From assembly GCA_027622715.1 (NCBI GenBank), contig JAQBYN010000002.1, positions 1 through 64,000 on the forward strand: a DNA stretch of 64,000 bases, written 5' to 3'. Positions 8,213 through 16,400 of this stretch are shown one piece after another. Under the pieces are notes generated by a model. The model ran no database searches and had not been told where the DNA came from. It worked only from the letters and a program-made list of their open reading frames with translations. The position numbers were made by a program, and so were the translations under genes. The stretch comes from Pseudomonadota bacterium. Its GTDB lineage: Bacteria > Pseudomonadota > Alphaproteobacteria > SHVP01. How positions within the stretch are numbered: position 1 is the first letter of the stretch; the number at the start of each line of letters is the position of its first letter.

Positions 8213-9379
8213 ATGGCAGACCAGTGGGACGCGTGGCAAGACGACCTGACGGCATTGCGGCGGGATATTCACGCCCATCCTGAAACGGCGTTCGAAGAGT
8301 TTCGCACGGCCGACTTGGTCGCGGACCAACTGACGTCTTATGGGATCGACGTTCACCGGGGTTTGGCCAAGACCGGGGTCGTCGGCGTACTCAAGGCTGG
8401 CACCGGCAACCGCGCCATCGGCCTGCGCGCCGACATGGATGCGCTGCCCATCGAAGAGCTCAACGATTTCGCGCACCGATCGATCAACCAAGGCAAAATG
8501 CACGCCTGTGGGCACGATGGCCACACGACCATGCTGCTGGGTGCCGCACGCTATTTGGCGCAGAACCGCGATTTCGACGGCACCGTTCACTTCATTTTCC
8601 AGCCCGCCGAGGAGAACGAGGGCGGCGGCGGGGTGATGGTCGAGGAGGGGCTGTTCGAGCAGTTTCCCTGCGAATCGGTCTACGGGATGCACAACATGCC
8701 GGGGCTGGAGGTCGGCCATTTTGCGGTGCGCCAGGGGCCAATCATGGCGGCATTCGACCGGTTCACCGTGCATATCCAGGGCAAGGGTGCGCATGCCGCG
8801 CTACCCCATACCGGAATCGATCCCATTGTCGTTGGCGCGCATTTGGTGACGGCCTGGCAGACATTGGTGAGCCGTACGACGGACCCCATCGATTCGGTGG
8901 TGCTCAGCGTGACCAAGTTTCACGGCGGCGATGCCTACAACGTTATTCCCGACCGCATCGAGCTAGGCGGGACCGTCCGCACTTTCCGCGCCGACACCCG
9001 CGACCGAATGGAGCGGCAATTCCGCGAGATGGGCGAGAGCATCTGCGCCGCGTTCGGCGCGTCCTTCGAGTTGCGATTCGACCGCTGCTATCCGGCAACG
9101 GTTAATACGGGCGAGGAAACCGGCTATGCCGCCGCGGCGGCGACAAAAGTGGTCGGTGCGGCCAATGTCAATCCGAACACGCCACCGCTGATGGGCTCGG
9201 AAGACTTCGCGTTCATGCTACAAGCACGGCCGGGGTGCTACATGCTGATCGGCAACGGCTCGGGCGAGGATGCCTGCATGGTCCATAACCCACACTATGA
9301 CTTTAACGATGAGATTCTGACGCTGGGGGCACGCTATTGGGTGCAGTTGGCGCAAGACCTGTTGCCCATCCGGGCATAG
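8213..9379 (+). CDS. M20-family amidohydrolase (hippurate/N-acyl-amino-acid hydrolase type)
   Basis: 388 residues. Family motifs: RRDIHAHPETAFEE at the N-terminus, GLRADMDALPIEE, the metal motif HACGHDGHTTMLLGAA, the catalytic/ligand Glu pair in QPAEENEGGGG, 'GMHNMPG' and the C-terminal 'LMGSEDFAFML'. The dimerisation lid lies about residues 185-300 ('GKGAHAALPHTGIDPI'). The family removes acyl groups from amino acids and related amides in the cytoplasm; no signal peptide is seen. GGGGAGG ribosome binding site lies upstream. The exact substrate cannot be read from the sequence. Confidence 0.9.
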   Translation: MADQWDAWQDDLTALRRDIHAHPETAFEEFRTADLVADQLTSYGIDVHRGLAKTGVVGVLKAGTGNRAIGLRADMDALPIEELNDFAHRSINQGKMHACGHDGHTTMLLGAARYLAQNRDFDGTVHFIFQPAEENEGGGGVMVEEGLFEQFPCESVYGMHNMPGLEVGHFAVRQGPIMAAFDRFTVHIQGKGAHAALPHTGIDPIVVGAHLVTAWQTLVSRTTDPIDSVVLSVTKFHGGDAYNVIPDRIELGGTVRTFRADTRDRMERQFREMGESICAAFGASFELRFDRCYPATVNTGEETGYAAAAATKVVGAANVNPNTPPLMGSEDFAFMLQARPGCYMLIGNGSGEDACMVHNPHYDFNDEILTLGARYWVQLAQDLLPIRA

Positions 9380-9384
9380 CGCAG

Positions 9385-10143
9385 CTACATCGCGTTGACG
9401 TACTCGCCGCCGTTGGCACTGAGCGTCTGGCCGGTGATGAAATCGGCGCCGGGTCCGGCCAGAAATGTCACGAGTTTGGCCACATCGTCGGGCGTGGCGA
9501 GACGGCCCATTGGGTTGGCTTGGCCGCGCCGCGCGATGTCTTCGGCGCTGAAAAAGTTGGTTGCCATTGGCGTCGCGATGAATGACGGCGCCACCGTGTT
9601 GACGCAAATATTGAACGGCGCGTACTCCAGCGCCCAGCAGCGCGCAAAACCGATCAGGGCGGCCTTGCTGCCGGCATAGTGCGGGTTGTTCGCCGTGCCG
9701 CGCAGCGCGACCAGCGATGAAATATTGATGATGCGGCCGTGGCGGCGCTGTTTCATGCCGGCGATCACGGCTTGGGCGGCAAAGAATGGGGCCTTGGCAT
9801 TGATGCGGAATATTTCGTCAAACAGGGCCTCGTTGACGTCCTCAAAGGCCTGACCGCCGCCGATGCCGGCGTTGTTGACAAGAATGTCGATGCGTCCGTG
9901 GCGGTGTTCGATGTCGGCGGCGGCTTTCCGGAAGTCCGCGTTGTCAGTGACATTGCCGACCACCACCTCGGCGGCGCCGCCGGCTTTGACGATCGCCTCC
10001 GCGCAAGTCGCGGCTGTTTCACGATTGCGGTCATGGACGACGACCAGCGCGCCCTCGGCGGCCAATGCCGCGGCTTGGGCCCGGCCAAGGCCGCCTCCGG
10101 CGCCGGTTACGATGGCCACTTGGCCCTGTAGGGCGTCTGCCAT
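9385..10143 (-). CDS. Short-chain dehydrogenase/reductase (SDR)
   Basis: 252 residues, classical SDR: cofactor motif TGAGGGLGRAQA near residue 14, NNAGIGGG, catalytic Ser in 'INISSLVALRG', and YAGSK (the YxxxK pair). The C-terminus is 'FLAGPGADFITGQTLSANGGEYV'. The acidic 'VVHDRNRE' after strand 2 suggests preference for NAD(H). It converges with the M20 gene five bases away and diverges from the decarboxylase-like gene across an 86-bp spacer. Substrate unknown. Confidence 0.9.
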   Translation of the reverse strand: MADALQGQVAIVTGAGGGLGRAQAAALAAEGALVVVHDRNRETAATCAEAIVKAGGAAEVVVGNVTDNADFRKAAADIEHRHGRIDILVNNAGIGGGQAFEDVNEALFDEIFRINAKAPFFAAQAVIAGMKQRRHGRIINISSLVALRGTANNPHYAGSKAALIGFARCWALEYAPFNICVNTVAPSFIATPMATNFFSAEDIARRGQANPMGRLATPDDVAKLVTFLAGPGADFITGQTLSANGGEYVNAM

Positions 10144-10229
10144 GTCGCTTTCTCCCCCTGTCGCGGTTGTTTATCGCCACCCGGTCGCTTGTAGTAGACT
10201 GCTGCGACGGTGGCCAGGGGAGAGCAACT

Positions 10230-11156
10230 GTGGCGAGAAAATCGAGCGCAAGTACAAACAAGAGGGCCGCGCTGAAGGCCAAGCCGAAATCGGCGACCAC
10301 GAAGGTAGGTACTAAGAAAACGCCTAGCAAATCTCACCTGCTGCAAAGCGCCAAGATCACCCCGGATGCGCCGACCTGGACACCCAGGCCATCCGGCCGT
10401 GGCGCCAAGAAAAAGATCAAGGTCGAGGGATGGAGCGCGCCGTTCCTCAGTTCGCCCTACAACGAGCCGCCGCATCCGATGGAGTCGGCGAAGATGATCG
10501 TGGTCGAGTTCGAACCCGATCCAGACGCCGCCTGGGAAGCGGTGCCCGACCCGTTGGAATGGGTTCCCGGCACAACGGGAGTCGCGTGTATCGGCGACAA
10601 CCGGCAAATGCCGACCTCGCAAATATTCCAAGAAGGCATGGTCGTGCTCAAGGTAAAGCTGGGCGACGAGATCGGCAGCTTCACGCCCTACATTTGGACG
10701 TCGACCGACGAGGCGATGTTGGCCGCGCGCGAAGTGTCGGGGCGGCCCAAGATGATGTGCGACCACAACGAATTGCAGATCATGGGCAGCTCGACATCAG
10801 CGGTAATCACGCGGCGCGGCGAAACGTTGATGCGCGCCTCGGCGACGCTGGAGAAGCCGGCCGAGGTCAAGGAATTGCCGTTCGGCGGCGCGTGGTTTTC
10901 TGTGCGCAAGGTGCAAATGCCCGAAGAGGGCCGGCCTGCGTTGAAACAAGTGATCAGGCAGGCCCTGACGGGCTCGTTCAAAGCACAATCGATTTGGCGC
11001 GGGCGTGGCTATTGCGAATTTCCCGGCCAAAGCATTTCCGATGTGTGGAAGCTCGCGCCCAAACCCACGGGCCGCGCGTGGATGATCCACGTTAGCTGGG
11101 ATTTGCAGTTCGGCAAGATCGTTTGGGAAAACTGGGTGCCGGCGATCGTCGGCTGA
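10230..11156 (+). CDS. Acetoacetate decarboxylase-like protein
   Basis: 308 residues from the GTG at 10230, preceded by AGGGGAG; no ATG is suitably placed. Residues 1-40 are a Lys/Ser/Thr-rich disordered extension (ARKSSASTNKRAALKAKPKS) not usual in the family. The core resembles acetoacetate decarboxylase: 'TPYIWTSTDEAMLAAREVSGRPKMM' matches the region holding the Schiff-base Lys of the Clostridium enzyme (ELSAYPKK), so the Lys of GRPK is the likely catalytic residue. The family decarboxylates beta-keto acids or related oxo acids. It is followed after 12 bp by a bicupin gene, probably in the same pathway. Substrate unknown. Confidence 0.75.
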   Translation: MARKSSASTNKRAALKAKPKSATTKVGTKKTPSKSHLLQSAKITPDAPTWTPRPSGRGAKKKIKVEGWSAPFLSSPYNEPPHPMESAKMIVVEFEPDPDAAWEAVPDPLEWVPGTTGVACIGDNRQMPTSQIFQEGMVVLKVKLGDEIGSFTPYIWTSTDEAMLAAREVSGRPKMMCDHNELQIMGSSTSAVITRRGETLMRASATLEKPAEVKELPFGGAWFSVRKVQMPEEGRPALKQVIRQALTGSFKAQSIWRGRGYCEFPGQSISDVWKLAPKPTGRAWMIHVSWDLQFGKIVWENWVPAIVG

Positions 11157-11168
11157 GGGAGGACACGT

Positions 11169-11951
11169 ATGCGCCCCTACACATATCTGGATACCAATGC
11201 GATGCCGTGGCAGGACACCGAGACGCCCGGGCTTTACACCAAGTACCTGAGCCACGACCCAGTCAACGGCGCCCGCACCGCGTTGCAGTGCATTGATCCC
11301 ACGCGCGGCTACAAGCCGCCAGCCACCGCGCACTATCACCACATGGATGAAGAACTGTTGGTGATCAAGGGCACCTTCACGTTCGATGGCACGACGTGGC
11401 TCGGACCGAAGGCCTATTGCTTTCACCCGGCGCAAACGGTGCACGGCTTTCGCAGCCGCATCGACGACGAGGCGTGGTTCATTTCGCGGTGCAGCAAAGA
11501 ATTGGATTTTTGCCTGTACCCGGAGGCCAAGGGCGATACGCCTTATTCGCTCACCGACGCACAAGACCCTCGCGGCGTCACCGTGCTGGCGGACCCCGAG
11601 GTCGGTGAATGGATCGACGTCAAAGATAGTGCCGGTTCGGTAAAGCTGCGCCGTCGCCTGCTGAGCCGCCATCCAGAAACCGGCGAAGGCTCAATGCTGG
11701 TGAGGTTCATGCCGGGTTGGGAGAGCCCCAACGGCGACCATTTCCACACTGTTTATGAAGAACTTTTTGTCCTCGACGGGACGATGGAGACCGACGACGG
11801 CCACACCTACGGCGCGGGCACCTATTTGTTCAAGCCGCCGCTCACCGTGCAATCTCGGCCCAAGAGCGCGAGCGGCGCGCTGGCCTACATCAATTTCGGC
11901 GGCAAACTAGATTTTGTCCCGGCGGGCCGGTTGAACGAGTTCAAGAACTAA
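11169..11951 (+). CDS. Bicupin protein
   Basis: 260 residues with two cupin barrels. Domain 1 (about 1-125) has the metal motif HYHHMDEELLVIKG and a second-motif His in QTVHGF. Domain 2 (about 150-250) has DHFHTVYEELFVLDGTMETDDG and an incomplete second motif ('FKPPLTVQSRP', no His). Domain 1 therefore keeps a full ligand set, while domain 2 may bind metal weakly or not at all. Its start lies 12 bp after the decarboxylase-like gene, with GGGAGGA between, so the two form a unit. Cupins next to decarboxylases are often dioxygenases, isomerases or small-acid binding proteins; the role here is not known. Confidence 0.8.
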   Translation: MRPYTYLDTNAMPWQDTETPGLYTKYLSHDPVNGARTALQCIDPTRGYKPPATAHYHHMDEELLVIKGTFTFDGTTWLGPKAYCFHPAQTVHGFRSRIDDEAWFISRCSKELDFCLYPEAKGDTPYSLTDAQDPRGVTVLADPEVGEWIDVKDSAGSVKLRRRLLSRHPETGEGSMLVRFMPGWESPNGDHFHTVYEELFVLDGTMETDDGHTYGAGTYLFKPPLTVQSRPKSASGALAYINFGGKLDFVPAGRLNEFKN

Positions 11952-13066
11952 AACCCGAAAAACCGCTTCGGATTTTCTTCCAATATTTTGCGTTTCAGCG
12001 AATCGGAAAGATCGGGGCGCTCTTCGACTTCGGCGATTGAATCCTCCAGCGCTTCTTCGTGCGGCAGGTCGGCGGAGGTCATCAGATGGTCCTCGCCCAG
12101 CATTTCGGCGACGTCGGGTAGGTAGCGCTCGTCGCCTTCGCAGGCGAAATAGATGTTGCCGCCGGCGAGCCATTCGGTGGGGTTGCGGGTCGGCGTGCCG
12201 GGCCATTGTTTAGACGAATAGACCTGCCAATAGCGTTCCATGCGCGGCACGAGGTAGGGCAACCAGTCAGCGCCTGCCTCGAAAAAGCCGACGCGGAGTT
12301 TCGGATGGCGTTCTAGGATGCCGCCGCCGATCATGCTGAACAGGCCGAACATCATTGGGATGGCGACGAAGGTCGCTGAGGCAAAGATGGTGTCCATTTT
12401 TTTGTGGATCGAGGGCATGTTCCAGCCGACGTGCATGGCCACCGGCATGTCGAGTGCCTCGGCCTCGGTCCAAATCGAATCGAATTGGGGTTCGTGTAGG
12501 AATTGCTCGCCGGCACTGCCGTAGACCAACATCGCCGCGGCGCCGAGTTTCTTGACTCGGCGCAGTTCTTTGATCGCCAGCTCGGGGTTGCGCACCGGAA
12601 TGGGCGCGGCGAATTTAAGCCGTTGTGGATAGGCCGCGCAGGTCTCGGCAGCCCACGTGTTGTAGCTCGCCATCAACGCCGCCTCGAACTGCATGTCGAG
12701 CGACAGCATGTCGAGGAAGATGGTCGGGAACAGAACCTGGATGTCGATCCCGAGTTTGTCCATGTCGGCGATGCGCGCCGACGGCGGTACCAAGGTTTGG
12801 CTTTCGATCGAGAACTTTTTCGATTTGGCGAATTTGGAACTGACCGGGGTGCCGTAAATCAGTGGGCCGTAACCGTAGGGACGCGGGAACATTTGGCCGT
12901 CGATTAGCCAATAGGCGTCCTGGGCGAAGGGTCCCGGCAGACCGGGATGCTGCACGATGACCGGGCGCCGGTGCGCATAGGCTGGATCGAGGTGGTTCCA
13001 TACATCGTCGGCTTCCTCGACGTGCGAGTCAGCGTCGATGATGATCTGTCCATTGGGTCGCGCCAT
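11948..13066 (-). CDS. Amidohydrolase 2-type metal-dependent hydrolase/decarboxylase
   Basis: 372 residues of the Amidohydro_2 (PF04909) family, which holds aromatic acid decarboxylases (ACMSD, gamma-resorcylate) and lactone hydrolases. N-terminal metal site IIDADSHVEE (here DxH instead of HxH), 'RIADMDKLGIDIQVLFPT', metal His in 'PVAMHVGWNMP', 'HPKLRVGFFEAGADWLPYLVPRM', and metal Asp in 'LMTSADLPHEEAL'. All positions expected for a single metal are present. Its end overlaps the bicupin stop by four bases on the opposite strand. It lies beside the TRAP importer on the same strand, so it may act on the imported acid. Confidence 0.85.
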   Translation of the reverse strand: MARPNGQIIIDADSHVEEADDVWNHLDPAYAHRRPVIVQHPGLPGPFAQDAYWLIDGQMFPRPYGYGPLIYGTPVSSKFAKSKKFSIESQTLVPPSARIADMDKLGIDIQVLFPTIFLDMLSLDMQFEAALMASYNTWAAETCAAYPQRLKFAAPIPVRNPELAIKELRRVKKLGAAAMLVYGSAGEQFLHEPQFDSIWTEAEALDMPVAMHVGWNMPSIHKKMDTIFASATFVAIPMMFGLFSMIGGGILERHPKLRVGFFEAGADWLPYLVPRMERYWQVYSSKQWPGTPTRNPTEWLAGGNIYFACEGDERYLPDVAEMLGEDHLMTSADLPHEEALEDSIAEVEERPDLSDSLKRKILEENPKRFFGF

Positions 13067-13148
13067 GCGTGGTCCTCCGAATCAATACTGTAGGGGATGG
13101 TCAGCGGAGCGACCAGCGCCGGTGCAGGGGGGCGGAAACGCGGCCTAA

Positions 13149-15047
13149 CTAGGCCGGTTTGCGACGGTTCGCCATGACCTGGCGTAGTAAAGCGGCAGCC
13201 GCCAGCACGACGCCGGCCGCCTCGATCCAGGCGGCGCCGGTGAACCCGCCGGCGGGGATCAGGAGGGCGATACCCGCGGTGGTGAAGGCCGCGCGACCGA
13301 GTAGATCTAAGTTCCCGCGGAAGTAACCTCCAAGGCCCGCCGACGCGAACCAAACGCCGGCGACGGCTGTCACGACCGATTGGATCACCTCAAGGGCAGT
13401 GCCCTGAAGCAGCAGGCTTGGCGACAGGACGAATAGGAACGGCAGCACGAAGGCGGGCCAGCCGTAGCGACACGCGAGGAGCGCCGTTTGTAGGGGTTTC
13501 GCGCCGGCAAGGTTTGCGGCGGTGAATGCGGCGATAGCGACTGGCGGGGTGATCATCGACAGCAGGCCGAAGTAAAGCACGAACATGTCGGCGGCAATTG
13601 GATCGATCCCAAGCTTGCGCAAAGGGGGCGCGGCGAGCGTGGCAACGATCAGGTAGATCGCGGTTGTCGGCATGCCCATGCCGAGGATCACCGAAACAAC
13701 CGCGGTCAGCAGCAGCAGCAGGAAGAGGCTGCTCTGGCCGACCTGGACCAGCAGGAACGTCAGACCGAAAGACAGGCCGCTGATCTCGATGACCCCAATG
13801 AGGAGGCCTGCCATCGCCCCGATGACGATGATGTCGACCGAGATTGCACCCGTCGCCGAAATGCTTTTTACGATATCGCGCCAACCGATGCGTCGGCCTT
13901 TGTAGCCGAACACGAAGGATACGATGACAATGGTTGCGGAGGCCCAGAGGGCTGCCGTCTCGGGGCGACGGTTGAGCCAAAACAGCGCGAGAATAAGGAC
14001 AGCGAAAGGCAGGGCAAAAAACCAACCCTCCCGCATCACTTGACCCATGGGGCGCATCTGTTCGCGCGGGATCGGCGGGATATTGCGGCGCGCAGCCTCG
14101 ACATCGGCTTGGATGAAAACAGCAACGTAGTAGAGCAACGCCGGTAGCAAGGCCGCGATCACGATCTCGGAATAGCCGATGGCCAGGCGTTCGGACATCA
14201 AAAAGGCGGCCGCACCCATGATCGGCGGCATGATCTGCCCGCCAGTGGAGGCCACGGCTTCGATCGCGCCTGCCGCTTGCGGCGAATAACCACCGCGGCG
14301 CATGAGCGGAATCGTGAGGACGCCGGTGGAGGCGACATTGGAAACGGCGCTGCCCGAGATCGACCCAAACAGGCCCGAAGCGACGATGGCGATCTTTGCG
14401 GAGCCGCCGCGCGAGCGGCCGGTAAGTCCGATTGCGAGATCGGTAAACCATTCCGAACCGCCTGTTCGCAGCAGCAACTGGCCGAGAAAGATGAAGACAA
14501 CGACGATGCTCGTGATGATCACGAGCGGTAGGCCGAACAGCGCGTTCAGATCCACGCCGAGGTAGGACACGAGGTTGGGGAAGGACTGCGCCCGGCCATT
14601 GAGTTGGCCCGGCACGAGATCGGCGACCAATCCATAGAGCAGAAAAATACCCAGAATGGTCACGAGGCCGAGACCGGCCGTGCGCCGCAAGGCCTCGATC
14701 ACCAGCGGAATGAAGACGATGCCGACGATGAATGTCTCGGTTTGGCGGAAGTAGAACTCGTTCGACAGGACCGGATAGCGGACAGCGAAATAGATGCCCG
14801 CGACAATGGCCAGAAGCGCGAAAAACGCATCGTAGACAGGGACCGTCCGATCAGGACCCGCCTTGCCGCGCGCGGGGACCGCAATGAATACGACGGCTAG
14901 GCCGACCCCAAGGATGATGCCCAGCGCCTGCTGGTCAAAAACCGAGATACCAAGGTGGAACGGCACGTCGCCGGCAAGGCCCATGGCAACGAGCGCGAGG
15001 ATCGTTCCGAGGACCGGCTTGACGTGCCGGGTCAATAAATCGGACAT
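13149..15047 (-). CDS. TRAP transporter fused permease (4TM + 12TM, TAXI type)
   Basis: 632 residues, almost entirely hydrophobic with many predicted membrane spans. It joins the small (DctQ-like) and large (DctM-like) TRAP subunits, as is usual for TAXI systems. Recognisable large-subunit stretches are 'SGLFGSISGSAVSNVASTGVLTIPLMRRGGYSPQAAGAIEAVASTGGQIMPPIMGAAAFLM' and 'LGMGMPTTAIYLIVATLAAPPL'. It imports organic acids or similar solutes in symport with Na+ or H+, together with the periplasmic binding protein encoded just upstream. A strong hairpin separates the two genes and may lower permease expression relative to the binding protein. Confidence 0.92.
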   Translation of the reverse strand: MSDLLTRHVKPVLGTILALVAMGLAGDVPFHLGISVFDQQALGIILGVGLAVVFIAVPARGKAGPDRTVPVYDAFFALLAIVAGIYFAVRYPVLSNEFYFRQTETFIVGIVFIPLVIEALRRTAGLGLVTILGIFLLYGLVADLVPGQLNGRAQSFPNLVSYLGVDLNALFGLPLVIITSIVVVFIFLGQLLLRTGGSEWFTDLAIGLTGRSRGGSAKIAIVASGLFGSISGSAVSNVASTGVLTIPLMRRGGYSPQAAGAIEAVASTGGQIMPPIMGAAAFLMSERLAIGYSEIVIAALLPALLYYVAVFIQADVEAARRNIPPIPREQMRPMGQVMREGWFFALPFAVLILALFWLNRRPETAALWASATIVIVSFVFGYKGRRIGWRDIVKSISATGAISVDIIVIGAMAGLLIGVIEISGLSFGLTFLLVQVGQSSLFLLLLLTAVVSVILGMGMPTTAIYLIVATLAAPPLRKLGIDPIAADMFVLYFGLLSMITPPVAIAAFTAANLAGAKPLQTALLACRYGWPAFVLPFLFVLSPSLLLQGTALEVIQSVVTAVAGVWFASAGLGGYFRGNLDLLGRAAFTTAGIALLIPAGGFTGAAWIEAAGVVLAAAALLRQVMANRRKPA

Positions 15048-15081
15048 GTCACGTCACACGACTATGGATAGAGCCAAAGAG

Positions 15082-15110
15082 AAACGCCCGGCACGTGGTG
15101 CCGGGCGTTT
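15082..15110 (-). terminator. Hairpin between TAXI binding protein and permease (leaky terminator)
   Basis: Thirteen-base arms AAACGCCCGGCAC and GTGCCGGGCGTTT flank a 3-nt loop, a perfect inverted repeat. On the minus strand it is followed by CTCTTTGG, which is U-rich but interrupted, so termination is likely partial. It sits between two genes of one operon, where mRNA stabilisation or attenuation sets a high ratio of binding protein to permease. Confidence 0.75.
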
Positions 15111-15127
15111 GTAGGATTCAGCTACGC

Positions 15128-16078
15128 TCAGGAGCCGTGCCAGGCACCGGCTTCTTTGTAGAATTTGATCGCCCCAGGGTGGTAGGGCATGTCCTGATCT
15201 TTGCTCATGGTCGCCGATGTGTGCGTTTCCCAAAGGGGACCGAAGCCATGGAGTTGCGCTTCGTTCTCGTGCATCGCCTTGGTGATTTTGTAGACGACAT
15301 CGTCAGACACATCTTTGCCAGCCCAAAGCATGTAATCGAAGAACATGATCTGCGTTGGCTTGTCGATACCGGTGAGGCCTGGTGCCACCTCTTTGAGGTA
15401 AGTGCGCGGCGCTTTTTCGGAGAAAGCCCTTGCGGCAGCTGGAGAAGGGTCGAACGACACGAAGCGGATGCCGCCAACGGCCGCGCTGGCATCGTTCACG
15501 AATCCAGCACCGACCGATCCGATCACGGCATCGATTTTACCTTCCTTGAACGCGTTGATCCCGGGTACGAGCCCTGTAACCGGTACCTTTTGCACGTCGT
15601 CAAAGGTCAAGCCGCCATTGGCGAGCATCCCATCGAGGATGGCCAGAAAGAGGGGCGAGGCACTGTACCCAGACGGGAGACGCTTACCCTTGAGATCCTG
15701 GACCGAATGAATATCTGAATCCGCGCGGACGATCAGGCCGATGCGGAACTGCATCATGGTCGCGACGAGCCGCAAGTTATCGAACTTCTGGCCTTCGGAT
15801 AGGCCGGTACCGGTATAGGCCATGATGGTCTGCATCATGTTCGCGATGCCGAACTCAAGCTCGCCGTTGTTGACCATCGGAATATATTGCTGCGTCCCGC
15901 CCATCGGCTGGGGCAGCATGCGCAGTCCCGAGTGCTCGGTGACGATCTGTGCGATAGCGGTCGACGTTTGCGCGGTAGCACCGCCTTTGGTGGTGCCGAT
16001 CCCGACGGTTTGGGCAGCGGCGGCGCCTGCGATCAACGTCGCGGCGGCGGTGGCCAGGAGGAATTTGGATAGTTTCAT
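15128..16078 (-). CDS. TAXI-family TRAP transporter solute-binding protein
   Basis: 316 residues with a Sec signal peptide (KLSKFLLATAAATLIAGAAAAQ, cleavage about residue 22). Family features: 'VGIGTTKGGATAQTSTAIAQIVTEHSGLRMLPQPMGGTQQYIPMVNNGELEFGIANMMQTIMAY', 'LKGKRLPSGYSASP' and a C-terminal 'MPYHPGAIKFYKEAG'. These periplasmic proteins bind glutamate-like or other organic acids and hand them to the fused permease encoded downstream. It is the first gene of the TRAP operon; GGGAGAG precedes the ATG. The ligand cannot be deduced. Confidence 0.92.
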   Translation of the reverse strand: MKLSKFLLATAAATLIAGAAAAQTVGIGTTKGGATAQTSTAIAQIVTEHSGLRMLPQPMGGTQQYIPMVNNGELEFGIANMMQTIMAYTGTGLSEGQKFDNLRLVATMMQFRIGLIVRADSDIHSVQDLKGKRLPSGYSASPLFLAILDGMLANGGLTFDDVQKVPVTGLVPGINAFKEGKIDAVIGSVGAGFVNDASAAVGGIRFVSFDPSPAAARAFSEKAPRTYLKEVAPGLTGIDKPTQIMFFDYMLWAGKDVSDDVVYKITKAMHENEAQLHGFGPLWETHTSATMSKDQDMPYHPGAIKFYKEAGAWHGS

Positions 16079-16400
16079 GTGTCGTACTCTCCCTAGTCCT
16101 TAGCGGGCTTTTGGCCCTTGGCGCCCGAGACGATTCCGGGGCGTCGGCGATTGTAGCCGATCCGTGGTGGGCTGCCCACATGGCGTTGCAGGCGCCCTCA
16201 CTTCAGGCCAGCAGTTTTGGTGATGACAAGGCGCGGGGTGCCGGCTCGTTGCTGAGGATGCGCAAAACCGGTCGCTTCGTCGCGGTCGGGTCTGCCCGCG
16301 TCCTCCCCGTGGGCAGACCATGCACGGCGCTTGCGGGCGGCGGCTGTCCTTCGCATGATGGCGCCCTAACAAAAACGTGGCGCCAAGGGAGGAACTCGTT
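16079..16400. promoter_or_regulatory. Divergent spacer with a 9-bp inverted repeat
   Basis: This 322-bp spacer separates the TRAP operon (minus) from the maleate-isomerase-like gene (plus) and must hold both promoters. I see no convincing coding potential. It contains a perfect inverted repeat, GGTCTGCCC (16289-16297) and GGGCAGACC (16311-16319), 13 nt apart and about 80 bp before the plus-strand start. It could be an operator or a leader hairpin. No clear -35/-10 pair stands out. Confidence 0.5.

Noticed and set aside
13390-14451. 353-codon open frame on the minus strand inside the TRAP permease
   Set aside because: Rich in Arg and Pro with no domain, while the other frame encodes a typical TRAP permease.
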